Below are positions 13,352 through 22,553 of a stretch of 26,826 nt of DNA, in pieces. The notes below the pieces were generated by a model, which saw nothing but the letters and a program-made list of their open reading frames with translations, was not told the origin of the DNA and searched no databases. Location of the stretch: the NCBI GenBank assembly GCA_902362275.1, contig CABIWB010000012.1, positions 1 through 26,826 on the forward strand, in the 5' to 3' direction. The first letter of the stretch is position 1. Every line of letters begins with the position of its first letter. A program made the position numbers and the translations under genes. The DNA is from Coriobacteriaceae bacterium. GTDB taxonomy: Bacteria; Actinomycetota; Coriobacteriia; Coriobacteriales; Coriobacteriaceae.

Positions 13352-14575
13352 TTAGAAATCGATGTCGGTGTCGTAGTAGCAGGCCTTGAGGATCTTCTCG
13401 AAGTCAGCAGCCTTGGTCTCACGCGGGTTCTCGGGCGTGCAGGCGTCCTGCTCGGCGTTCGCGGCGATCTCGGGCAGCTTGGCGAGGAACTCCTCCTCGG
13501 AAACCATCTGCGGGTTCTCGGCGTCGACCTTCACGCCACCATTCGCGTAATCCTTGATGGACTGCGGAATGTTGAGCTGGTCGTTGAGGTCGCGGATCTT
13601 CTGGACGAGCGCAGCGATGAGCTCCTCGTTGGTCTCGCCGGGAAGGTGCAGGATCTCCTTGGCCACGTAAGCGTAACGCTCGGCAGCACGCGGGTCCTTG
13701 GAGTTCCACTGGATGACCTTGCCCAGGTACATGGCGTTAGCAGCACCGTGGATGATGTGGCCGTTCTCGAAGGCAGCACCGGTCTTGTGAGCCATGGAGT
13801 GAACGATGCCGAGCAGGCCCGAGGAGAAGGCGATGCCGGCGATGCACTGAGCCTCGTGCATGTGCTGACGGGCCTCATGGTCGCCAGCATAGGACTTGGG
13901 CAGCCACTCGACGATCTCGCGGATGCCGTGCAGAGCGTTGGCGTCGGTGAACATAGAGGCGCAGGTGGAAACGTAGGCCTCCATGCAGTGGGTCAGAGCG
14001 TCCATGCCGGTGTGAGCGCACAGCTTGGCGGGCATGGTGTAGGTGAGCTCCGGGTCGACGATGGCGACATCAGGGGTGATGTTGAAGTCGGCCAGCGGGT
14101 ACTTGATGCCCTTGGCGTAGTCGGTAATGACGGAGAACGCGGTGACCTCGGTAGCGGTGCCGGAGGTAGAGGAGATGGCGCAGAAATGAGCCTTCTGACG
14201 CAGCTCGGGGAAGCTGAACGGCTGGATGATGTTATCGAAGGACTCCTCGGGATACTCGTAGAAGACCCACATGGCCTTAGCGGCATCGATGGGCGAGCCG
14301 CCGCCGATGGCGATAATCCAGTCGGGCTCGAACTCGCGCATGGCCTCGGCGCCCTTCATGACCGTCTCAATGGACGGGTCGGACTCGACGCCCTCGAACA
14401 GCTTAACCTCGAAGCCGCCTTCCTTAAGGTCGTTCTCGACGTCCTGCAGGAACCCGCCGCGGCGCATAGAGCTGCCGCCAGAAACGATGATGGCCTTCTT
14501 GCCCTTGAGGTTCTTCACCTCGTGGCGAGCGCCCTCACCAAAGTACAGATCGCGAGGATTGGTAAAACGTCCCAT
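13352..14575 (-). CDS. Iron-containing alcohol dehydrogenase
   Basis: The 407-residue protein is of the Fe-type alcohol dehydrogenase family and most resembles the C-terminal half of AdhE and clostridial butanol dehydrogenases. It has GGGSPIDAAKAMW (91-103) for NAD(P) binding and the SSTSGTATEVT segment (135-145). The likely metal ligands are D192 and H196 (MDALTHCMEAYVS), H259 (VHSMAHKTG) and H276 (IIHGAANA). It reduces an aldehyde to the alcohol (acetaldehyde or butyraldehyde by analogy) to regenerate NAD(P)+ in fermentation. The ATG at 14575 has a clear GGAGG six nt upstream, so the in-frame Arg-rich extension to 14626 is rejected. An exact 9-nt inverted repeat lies about 40-70 nt upstream. 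It ends at a terminator-like hairpin just before the gldA gene. Confidence 0.93.
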   Translation of the reverse strand: MGRFTNPRDLYFGEGARHEVKNLKGKKAIIVSGGSSMRRGGFLQDVENDLKEGGFEVKLFEGVESDPSIETVMKGAEAMREFEPDWIIAIGGGSPIDAAKAMWVFYEYPEESFDNIIQPFSFPELRQKAHFCAISSTSGTATEVTAFSVITDYAKGIKYPLADFNITPDVAIVDPELTYTMPAKLCAHTGMDALTHCMEAYVSTCASMFTDANALHGIREIVEWLPKSYAGDHEARQHMHEAQCIAGIAFSSGLLGIVHSMAHKTGAAFENGHIIHGAANAMYLGKVIQWNSKDPRAAERYAYVAKEILHLPGETNEELIAALVQKIRDLNDQLNIPQSIKDYANGGVKVDAENPQMVSEEEFLAKLPEIAANAEQDACTPENPRETKAADFEKILKACYYDTDIDF

Positions 14576-14615
14576 ACTGTGCCTCCTAAACAAGCCCCTC
14601 TTAGACTTGCGTATA

Positions 14616-14642
14616 TAACGGAGCACCCAATTGGCTCCGTTA
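14616..14642. promoter_or_regulatory. Perfect inverted repeat upstream of the alcohol dehydrogenase gene
   Basis: TAACGGAGC (14616-14624) and GCTCCGTTA (14634-14642) are exact complements with a 9-nt AT-rich spacer, overlapping a TTATAT -10-like sequence on the minus strand. The position and symmetry fit an operator for adh control, though a leader hairpin is also possible. It does not match the Rex consensus. Confidence 0.45.
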
Positions 14643-15045
14643 GGACCGGTTTGCGCGTTGCCGGCGATGACAATGCGCGATGTCTAAACGTCTCAACGCT
14701 CAGACAAACACTATTTTACCGTTCTGGTTGGTCAGTTATTCACCTAAAGCCGCCAATGATGAAACGTTTTTTCTATCCCTGAAGACCCTTGTGCGGCATT
14801 CATACTCCCAAGCTGGGCAAACGTTTTATCAAGGTTGACTACATATCCCGGGCAGGACCGTGCCCCTCCAAAATATGCACCGTTCGCCGCCAAAAATCGA
14901 CCGTTTGCGGCACCGTGATACCACTCGGTCGTCCAAGGTGCCGACATTTGTGCGACATCCGTCTTCGTGGTGCAAAGGTGCAAGTCCAAGTGCGGCACCC
15001 CCGTTGTGCCACATGCGGGTAAACTAGAACTTTATATAGAAACAT
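14643..15045. other. Gene-free repeat-rich spacer between adh and the TPR operon
   Basis: No gene could be supported on either strand. The motif TGCGGCA occurs three times in one orientation (14792-14798, 14906-14912, 14991-14997). There is a 13-nt near-repeat, ACCGTTCGCCGCC (14880) against ACCGTTTGCGGCA (14900), and AAACGTTTT occurs twice (14762 and 14819). A -10-like TATATA at 15033-15038 probably serves the downstream operon. The repetitive look suggests degenerate dispersed-repeat DNA. Confidence 0.4.
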
Positions 15046-15075
15046 TTGAACCCTAACCGCAGCAAAGGAGGCCCC

Positions 15076-16152
15076 ATGGCATTCGATCCCATTCAAGAGG
15101 ATTGCCATCGCCTCGTTCTTGAGGCCTTGCGCCGCGACAATATCCCGCTCACCGACGCTGCCGCCGTAGAGCATCTGATGGAACAATTCACCCGCAACCC
15201 CGCACCGCTCATCGTGCACGACCGCGACCGCGCCGGGCACCTCATTGCCAAGGTGGTCGAGGCTGTCGACTACCGCATTCCCTTTATCCCTGACGATACC
15301 CAGGCAGAGCAGGAAGAGGCAGCTGCCGAGAACATGCTCCGCGAGGCAGCCGCGCTCGACCCCACCAACTGGGACGCTCAGCGCATGCTGACCGCCCTCA
15401 CCGCCGAATCCAACGAGGAATACGTGCAGTATCTGGTGTCCAAGTGCGACGAGGTGGAGCATGACCTGGCGCTCAAAATCGCCTCGGCGCAGGACCCCTA
15501 CGAGCGTGAGGCCGCAGGCGACCTTACGCGCCGCCCCTATCTGCGCTGGCTTGCCGCCCTTGCGTCACGCGCGCTCATTAGCGGCCGCTATCGCATGTCG
15601 CTCGAAGCCGCAAACCGCAGCCTCGACTTTGCGCCCAACGACCCCGCCGGTGTCCGCCACACCGTGATGCTCGCCATGGCAAAGCTCGAATACCCCGCCG
15701 AGGAGCTCAAGCGCTTTCGCTCTGCCCACTCCGTCCCCTATCTCGCCAACACGCCGCTGCGCCGTCGTCCCAAGGATGCGGAGCGCGACTTGGACCCGTG
15801 GACGCTCATCGCGCTGATGAGCGCTGCCTGGCGCGAGCTGGACTACGAGGGCGCCGAGCACTATTTGCGCATCCTTGCGCGCTCGTGTCCGCACGCAGCC
15901 GAGGCACTCTACTTCCAAACCGAGTTTCCCGATGGCGTCTATGCCCGCGTCAACGTGGGTGTGGGCTCCACCGACGAACTTGTCCTTGCGCTGTCCGAGG
16001 CGACGCCGGTACTGCAGGAGGGCCTGGGCGCCCCCGACAACGCCAGTTTTGCCGCCTGGGTCGCCACCAACGATATCGTGCGTTCCCAAATCGATGAGCG
16101 CATACTGCGGGCGGCCGAGCAGGGTTTGCCGTTTAAGGGAGGAGACCTCTAA
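15076..16152 (+). CDS. Helical-repeat (TPR-like) protein A, first gene of the murT-gatD operon
   Basis: The 358-residue protein is soluble, acidic and almost all helical. The best repeat-like section is about 165-215, in which LRWLAALASRALISGRYRMSLEAANRSLDFAPNDPAGVRHTVMLAMAKLE reads as paired TPR helices; a further helical pair is YEGAEHYLRILARSCPHAAEALYF. No enzyme motif was recognised. The ATG at 15076 is preceded by AAAGGAGG. Its stop overlaps the start of the next gene by one base (TAATG), and both proteins share the same layout, so they are tandem paralogues. The position in front of the lipid II amidating enzyme suggests a scaffold or regulatory partner in the cell envelope machinery, but that is inference. 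Similarity to ST7-like TPR proteins is possible. Confidence 0.75.
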   Translation: MAFDPIQEDCHRLVLEALRRDNIPLTDAAAVEHLMEQFTRNPAPLIVHDRDRAGHLIAKVVEAVDYRIPFIPDDTQAEQEEAAAENMLREAAALDPTNWDAQRMLTALTAESNEEYVQYLVSKCDEVEHDLALKIASAQDPYEREAAGDLTRRPYLRWLAALASRALISGRYRMSLEAANRSLDFAPNDPAGVRHTVMLAMAKLEYPAEELKRFRSAHSVPYLANTPLRRRPKDAERDLDPWTLIALMSAAWRELDYEGAEHYLRILARSCPHAAEALYFQTEFPDGVYARVNVGVGSTDELVLALSEATPVLQEGLGAPDNASFAAWVATNDIVRSQIDERILRAAEQGLPFKGGDL

Positions 16153-17195
16153 TGGATCCGAGCGTCTACATCCCCGCCTACCTGGAGCGCACCTATCTGG
16201 CGTCGCACCCCGAACTCACCGATGCAGCACGCGAGCTTGTCCATAACGACGTGAGCGTCAACCCTCATAAGTATGCGCAGACCGAGCATGCCCAGGCACT
16301 GCTGTCCTATGCCGGTGTTCATCGCCACCTGCTCGACGAGCTCCATCGCATCGAGGACATGGGCAGTGACGAGGAGTTCGAACAGACGCGTAATCGCCTG
16401 TTCGACGACATGCGCGATGAGCTGCTCAAAATTGTCCGCGTCGATGCACTGGCCGTCGACGCGCAGCTGCTCGCCATCATCCTGGCCGACACGCCCGTTG
16501 ACGCCTGCCTGGGTGACCTGATGAAGCTCGAGGCGACCACGGCCGATTACCTGCAGCAAAGCGTGCCCGGGTTCGACATGGAAGCCCCGCACTACTGGGC
16601 CAATAATGTTTTGGCCGACGGTGTCACTGCAGCAGACCTTACCGTGAGCGAGCCGGCTCTTATCGGGTGGCTTCATACACTCGAGGCCATCTCGCAGCTA
16701 TGTATGGCGAGCGCTCGCTACCGTGCTGCCGCCAACTACGCCCGCCGCGTCCTTAAAGCAGAAGGCTATCCCACCCGAGCCGCAGGCACCGTGTTGCTCG
16801 CCCTCGCTCGTCTGGAAGACGAGGACGGCTTTTTTGCCCTAGCCCACCAACTCGAGGAAGAGATCGGGGCTGACGCGCTCGAGAACTCTCCTTGGTATCT
16901 GCTCGCCCGCACAATCCTATTGTTCAAAACGAACAAGATGCGCCCGGCGACACGCGCGCTGCGCGAGTTTGCCAACCGTTGCGAGGGCGGCGCGTTCTTC
17001 TTGCTGAACCCCATGTACCAGACGCCGTACCTTCCCTGCCGGCCCGAGCCGCGCGATCCCTGGGATCTTTCGCACCAGGCCGTTTGGGAAGCGGACGGTA
17101 TTATCTCGGACACTCCCGACTTTGCCCCCTGGGCCAATGCCTGTGAAGACGTGTCACAGCTTGCCCAGGAATTTGCGCGCCGTTATGGCTTTTAA
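16152..17195 (+). CDS. Helical-repeat (TPR-like) protein B, paralogue of protein A
   Basis: The 347-residue helical protein has no membrane segment or signal peptide. The middle stretch, LIGWLHTLEAISQLCMASARYRAAANYARRVLKAEGYPTRAAGTVLLALARLED, lines up with the TPR-like block of protein A, including the W/L-rich first helix, the RYR turn and the closing LALARLE. This marks an old duplication. The C-terminal third (FLLNPMYQTPYLPCRPEPRDPWDLSHQAVWEADG) is proline-rich and is not shared in an obvious way. The start overlaps the preceding stop by one base, implying coupled translation in fixed ratio. The fused murT-gatD gene begins 45 nt downstream. Function unknown; a heterodimer with protein A is plausible. 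Confidence 0.75.
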   Translation: MDPSVYIPAYLERTYLASHPELTDAARELVHNDVSVNPHKYAQTEHAQALLSYAGVHRHLLDELHRIEDMGSDEEFEQTRNRLFDDMRDELLKIVRVDALAVDAQLLAIILADTPVDACLGDLMKLEATTADYLQQSVPGFDMEAPHYWANNVLADGVTAADLTVSEPALIGWLHTLEAISQLCMASARYRAAANYARRVLKAEGYPTRAAGTVLLALARLEDEDGFFALAHQLEEEIGADALENSPWYLLARTILLFKTNKMRPATRALREFANRCEGGAFFLLNPMYQTPYLPCRPEPRDPWDLSHQAVWEADGIISDTPDFAPWANACEDVSQLAQEFARRYGF

Positions 17196-17240
17196 CGACG
17201 CAAACGCCACGACCATGTCATTCACGTTAGGAACGGCTTC

Positions 17241-19415
17241 ATGAACTTCCGCTCATCTCTCGCCTGCACCTCGAGCGATATCGCCCGCTGGGGGCTGCGC
17301 TCCATCCTTAAGCGCCAAGGCGGCGTACTCCCCGGCCGCATCGCCATGAAGATCGACCCCGAGCTGCTGAGCGACCTCGCGAGTTTTGTCGACTGCAGCG
17401 TGGTGATCACCGGTACCAACGGTAAGACCACCACCTCCAACCTCATTGCCGACGCCGTTGCCGCCAGCGGCGCCACCGTGGTATGCAACCGCGCTGGCAA
17501 CAACATGGAGCCGGGCGTGGTGGGCGCGTTGCTCGAGGCGCGCAGTGGCCTCAAGCGGTCCGGCGGCAAGCGCGTGGGCGTTTTTGAATGCGATGAGCTC
17601 TACACCGTGCGCGTCCTGCCCAAGCTCAAGCCGACGTACTTTGTTCTGCTCAACCTGTTCCGCGACCAGCTGGATCGCTATGGCGAGATCGATCACACCC
17701 AGGACGTCATCGCCCACGCGCTGGAGCTTTCGCCGGCAACGACGCTCATCTATAACGCCGACGATCCGCTGTGCGCCTCGATCGCCGCACGCGTCCCCAA
17801 CACGAGCATCGCCTTTGGCATCGACGGTGCCACGGGCACCGAGTCCGATCGCATTAGCGACTCGCGTTTTTGCTCGCAGTGCAACGCGCCGCTGGAGTAC
17901 GACTATGTGCAGTACGGCCAGCTCGGCGCTTATCATTGTCCTTCGTGCGGCTGGAGTCGTCCCGCGCTGCTCCGTCGTGTGACGGACGTTGAGCTCACCT
18001 GCAACGGCTACGGCTTTGACCTGACCTTTGGACCCGAGGCCAAAGCGCCCGCCACGCACATCACCACGCGCTACAACGGCCTATACATGGTCTATAACGT
18101 TGCCGCCGCCTTCTTTGCGGCGCACGAATTGGGCGTGGACTCGGCGCATCTGCAGCCCACGCTCGATGCCTACGTCCCCGCCGGCGGACGCATGGGCCGC
18201 TGGGAGATCGCCGGCCGTACCGTCGAGGCAAACCTGGCCAAAAATCCCGTGGGCTTCGATCGCCAGATCCAGTCCATTAAAACGGCAGGCGGCAGGCTCT
18301 GCGCCTTCTTCCTGAACGACAACGACGCCGACGGCCACGATGTCTCGTGGATCTACGACGTTGACTTCGAGCGCATCGCTGATACCCCAGGGCTTGTCGC
18401 CTTTGTCGGAGGTACGCGCGCGCACGATATGCAGGTACGCCTGAAGTACGCCGGCATCGACGCCGGCATCATCTCGAATATCGAGCAGGCGATCGGCGCC
18501 GTGGCAGACGAGGAGGCTGTCGATACTTTCTACGCCGTCGCCAACTACACGGCCTTCCCGCCGCTGGTCAAGGAGCTCGACGAGCTTAAGGACACCGATG
18601 CGAGCTCGGTCGCCTCCCACGCCGCAACGCGCGCCGATGGCAGCGCTGTCCCCACCGACATTGTGCCGGTCGAGCTTTCGCGCCCGCTGCGCATCGTCTA
18701 CCTGTATCCCGATGCCCTCAACCTCTATGGCGACGGCGGCAACGTCATCGCCCTCGAGCGCCGCTGCGCCTGGCGCGGCATTCCCGTGCTCGTGGACGAA
18801 GTCCGCATGGGCGAGACGCTCGATCTCACCGACGCCGACATCGTCATGATGGGCGGTGGCTCCGATCGCGACCAGCTTGCCGTGGCGCACGAGCTGCTCG
18901 CTCAAAAAGACAAGGTCGCTGCCTATGTTGAGGATGGCGGCTCGCTGCTCGCTATCTGCGGCAGCTATCAGCTGCTCGGCCGTTCGTACTATATGGGTGA
19001 AAATCGCATTGAAGGTCTGGGCGTTATTGCCGCCGAAACCGTGCGCGGCTCCGACCGCCTGATCGGCAACGTCGCCGTCAAGACCGACCTGGCACCCGAG
19101 CCCTTTGTGGGATTCGAGAACCACGGCGGCCGCACCTTGCTCGACGCAGAGGCCATGCCGCTCGGAACGTCTGTGGTCACGGGCACCGGTAACAACGGCG
19201 ACGATGGCTTTGAGGGCCTCATCTACAAGGGCGTCATCGGCACGTACCTGCACGGACCGGCGCTCCCCAAGAACCCCGAGCTCGCCGACTGGCTCATCGC
19301 CCACGCCCTCGAGCGCCGTGGCGATGCACAGGCCAACGCTCTGCTGCCGCTCAAACCCCTCGACGACGCTTACGAGCACGCCGCCCACGACGCCGCGATG
19401 AAGCTCCTCCCCTAG
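17241..19415 (+). CDS. murT-gatD: Fused MurT-GatD: lipid II isoglutaminyl synthase in one chain
   Basis: The 724-residue protein joins two enzymes that are normally separate. Residues 1 to about 450 are MurT: P-loop ITGTNGKTTTSN (56-67), NLFRDQLDRYGE (138-149), a zinc ribbon C211/C214/C233/C236, NPVGFDRQ (335-342) and a DNDADGHDVSWIYD acidic cluster (360-373). About 451-481 is a polar linker. Residues 482-724 are GatD: LRIVYLYPDALNLYGDGGN, GGGSDRDQ (538-545), nucleophile C573 in AICGSYQLLG and H671 in YLHGP. In the known system MurT activates the D-Glu alpha-carboxyl of lipid II and GatD supplies ammonia from glutamine, giving D-isoglutamine. All visible key residues are kept, so the fusion should be active. 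The ATG at 17241 follows AGGAACGG. It is the third gene of the operon and ends at a strong terminator. Confidence 0.93.
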   Translation: MNFRSSLACTSSDIARWGLRSILKRQGGVLPGRIAMKIDPELLSDLASFVDCSVVITGTNGKTTTSNLIADAVAASGATVVCNRAGNNMEPGVVGALLEARSGLKRSGGKRVGVFECDELYTVRVLPKLKPTYFVLLNLFRDQLDRYGEIDHTQDVIAHALELSPATTLIYNADDPLCASIAARVPNTSIAFGIDGATGTESDRISDSRFCSQCNAPLEYDYVQYGQLGAYHCPSCGWSRPALLRRVTDVELTCNGYGFDLTFGPEAKAPATHITTRYNGLYMVYNVAAAFFAAHELGVDSAHLQPTLDAYVPAGGRMGRWEIAGRTVEANLAKNPVGFDRQIQSIKTAGGRLCAFFLNDNDADGHDVSWIYDVDFERIADTPGLVAFVGGTRAHDMQVRLKYAGIDAGIISNIEQAIGAVADEEAVDTFYAVANYTAFPPLVKELDELKDTDASSVASHAATRADGSAVPTDIVPVELSRPLRIVYLYPDALNLYGDGGNVIALERRCAWRGIPVLVDEVRMGETLDLTDADIVMMGGGSDRDQLAVAHELLAQKDKVAAYVEDGGSLLAICGSYQLLGRSYYMGENRIEGLGVIAAETVRGSDRLIGNVAVKTDLAPEPFVGFENHGGRTLLDAEAMPLGTSVVTGTGNNGDDGFEGLIYKGVIGTYLHGPALPKNPELADWLIAHALERRGDAQANALLPLKPLDDAYEHAAHDAAMKLLP

Positions 19416-19421
19416 CACCCC

Positions 19422-19459
19422 ACCACCACAAAGGGAGAGGCACCTTTGTGGTGGTTTTC
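19422..19459 (+). terminator. Intrinsic terminator of the murT-gatD operon
   Basis: ACCACCACAAAGG (19422-19434) pairs perfectly with CCTTTGTGGTGGT (19443-19455) and is followed by TTTTCC. It is 6 nt after the stop codon. Confidence 0.9.
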
Positions 19460-19498
19460 CAGTTTGTCAACGATATACGCGCTGGCAAAAAAGTCTGC

Positions 19499-19504
19499 TA
19501 TACT
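19499..19504 (+). promoter_or_regulatory. -10 element of the tRNA-Glu gene
   Basis: TATACT lies 10 nt before the tRNA 5' end. No good -35 is present at normal spacing (TTGTCA at 19464 is too far). Assignment rests on position only. Confidence 0.5.
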
Positions 19505-19514
19505 CTTTCCCGCT

Positions 19515-19591
19515 GTCCCCATCGTCTAGCGGCCAAGGACGCCACCCTTTCAAGGTGGATATCGCGGGTTCGAATCCCGCTGGGGGCACCA
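19515..19591 (+). tRNA. tRNA-Glu (anticodon UUC)
   Basis: The cloverleaf is complete. The acceptor stem GTCCCCA pairs with TGGGGGC, and the D arm contains TAGCGGCCAAGGA. The anticodon stem CCACC/GGTGG has loop CTTTCAA (anticodon TTC), and the T arm is GCGGG-TTCGAAT-CCCGC. The discriminator A is followed by an encoded CCA (19589-19591). tRNA-Glu also feeds tetrapyrrole synthesis in many bacteria. A terminator follows directly. Confidence 0.97.
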
Positions 19592-19602
19592 TTTAAACTG
19601 AG

Positions 19603-19634
19603 AAGCCCGTTACCCCCGCAGTGACGGGCTTTTT
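19603..19634 (+). terminator. Intrinsic terminator of tRNA-Glu
   Basis: AAGCCCGTTAC (19603-19613) pairs with GTGACGGGCTT (19621-19631) with one G-U pair and a 7-nt loop. It is followed by a T run to 19634. Confidence 0.9.
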
Positions 19635-19643
19635 GCTACCGAT

Positions 19644-19670
19644 ATGCCGGGATTCGAACCCCGAAGGCAT
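19644..19670. other. tRNA T-arm-like relic in inverted orientation
   Basis: On the minus strand the segment contains GGGTTCGAATCCCG, the same 14-mer as the T arm of the tRNA-Glu about 75 bp upstream. It is flanked by an outer ATGCC/GGCAT stem. No acceptor stem, D arm or anticodon arm is present, so it is not a tRNA gene. It may be the scar of an element that used a tRNA as its integration site. Confidence 0.4.
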
Positions 19671-19684
19671 AAAATCGCACTGTC

Positions 19685-19909
19685 GTCCAAGGGCCCTTGG
19701 ACAAAAAATAGCAAATATGAGTACTGTTACCAATTTAGTAACAGCGATTTCATGCCGTCAGAAGACAATTTGGACACAAGGCGTCCTACGGCGGAAGAAT
19801 TGCAGGCGTTTATCAGCTAAGTACTTGGACATATGTTGCGTAACACTGCATATTTTGCAAAAAGATAATGCTATAGGACTTGTGATAGTACTCATATTTG
19901 ACGTTTTTT
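19685..19909. repeat. AT-rich inverted-repeat element with a flanking 18-bp palindrome
   Basis: CAAATATGAGTACT (19712-19725) and AGTACTCATATTTG (19887-19900) are a perfect 14-nt inverted pair. The match extends imperfectly outward through runs of A (19703-19711) and T (19901-19909). Immediately left lies the perfect palindrome GTCCAAGGGCCCTTGGAC (19685-19702). Inside are a CTGTTAC/GTAACAG hairpin (19724-19744) and repeated TTGGACA (19770, 19825; also 19697). No gene was found. The segment is AT-richer than its surroundings, consistent with a MITE or an unknown RNA. Confidence 0.5.
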
Positions 19910-19969
19910 GCCCACGACCCCTTATTGCGTGGGCGAATCAGTTGCAAACCGGACTCCAAAGCGTCCTTC

Positions 19970-20010
19970 GCAAACAAAAAGCCGGGGCCCGCGCGATGCG
20001 GACCCCGGCT
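19970..20010 (-). terminator. Intrinsic terminator of glnN
   Basis: On the minus strand AGCCGGGG (20010-20003) pairs with CCCCGGCT (19987-19980), with further inner GC pairs, and is followed by TTTTTGTTTG. It starts 30 nt after the glnN stop. Confidence 0.9.
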
Positions 20011-20039
20011 CAATAGCGTGACGATATGTCAGTTACGCT

Positions 20040-22127
<2,088 letters not shown>

Positions 22128-22148
22128 ACGGAACTCCCTTCGTATCGG

Positions 22149-22263
22149 CACCGCGTGAGAAGCGGTGTTGATTACTAACGAACGAGTCATAGCTTAGACT
22201 CGCCGTGTTTCCGCGACATTACCGTTATGTTGCCGTCGCGAAACCAATCAATGAGGTTACCGC
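22149..22263. promoter_or_regulatory. Dyad-rich glnN upstream region
   Basis: Several inverted repeats lie in a row before glnN: CACCGC/GCGGTG (22149-22167), CGAGTC/GACTCG (22183-22202), GTTTCCGCGAC/GTCGCGAAAC (22207-22244) with an inner ACAT/ATGT, and TACCGC (from 22258) pairing with GCGGTA. The first lies in the leader; the others are promoter-proximal. They could be operators for a nitrogen regulator or leader structures. Regulator unknown. Confidence 0.4.
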
Positions 22264-22356
22264 ATCGCGGCGGTATTGCCACCCTCAACAGCCAATCAAC
22301 TGTATAAATTGCAGACCTCTCCCCATGGTTTAAGGGCAGTCAATTTGGGATGGAGC

Positions 22357-22396
22357 TCTATTAACTGGTATTTCGCATCAGATACCAGTCTTTATA
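22357..22396. repeat. Hairpin in the glnN-metF spacer
   Basis: ACTGGTAT (22364-22371) pairs perfectly with ATACCAGT (22382-22389), and flanking CTAT-rich sequence extends it imperfectly. It is in the middle of a 426-bp spacer that otherwise holds no gene. A T-rich CTTTATAG follows on the plus strand, but no upstream plus-strand gene needs a terminator. Confidence 0.4.
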
Positions 22397-22482
22397 GTCC
22401 GTACCTAGATTAGCCGCTCTGTTATAGATAAAGCCGATAGCAAGGCATCTTTGATTGGTATCCTCAAATAGCGAGTGAAACT

Positions 22483-22510
22483 CCACCGTGACACAGTGGT
22501 GCTGTAGAAT
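22483..22510 (+). promoter_or_regulatory. metF operon promoter with 17-bp near-palindrome
   Basis: A -10-like TAGAAT (22505-22510) lies 43 nt before the ATG. Directly upstream, CCACCGTG-A-CACAGTGG (22483-22499) is a 17-bp near-perfect palindrome (7 of 8 pairs) over the spacer and -35 region. It is well placed for a repressor of the methionine operon. No SAM or cobalamin riboswitch was recognised in the spacer. Confidence 0.5.
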
Positions 22511-22553
22511 CCTTACAACACATCACACTATTACGTATCTAGAGGAGCACGAT

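Noticed and set aside
19644..19670. Second tRNA gene on the minus strand
   Set aside because: Only a T-arm-like hairpin exists; acceptor, D and anticodon arms are missing.
19909..19934. GCCCACG/CGTGGGC hairpin as a terminator
   Set aside because: The T run precedes the stem on the plus strand and A residues follow it on the minus strand, so it does not fit an intrinsic terminator in either direction.
22128..22553. SAM or cobalamin riboswitch before metF
   Set aside because: No recognisable aptamer core (for example no B12 box) was seen; only separate dyads are present.
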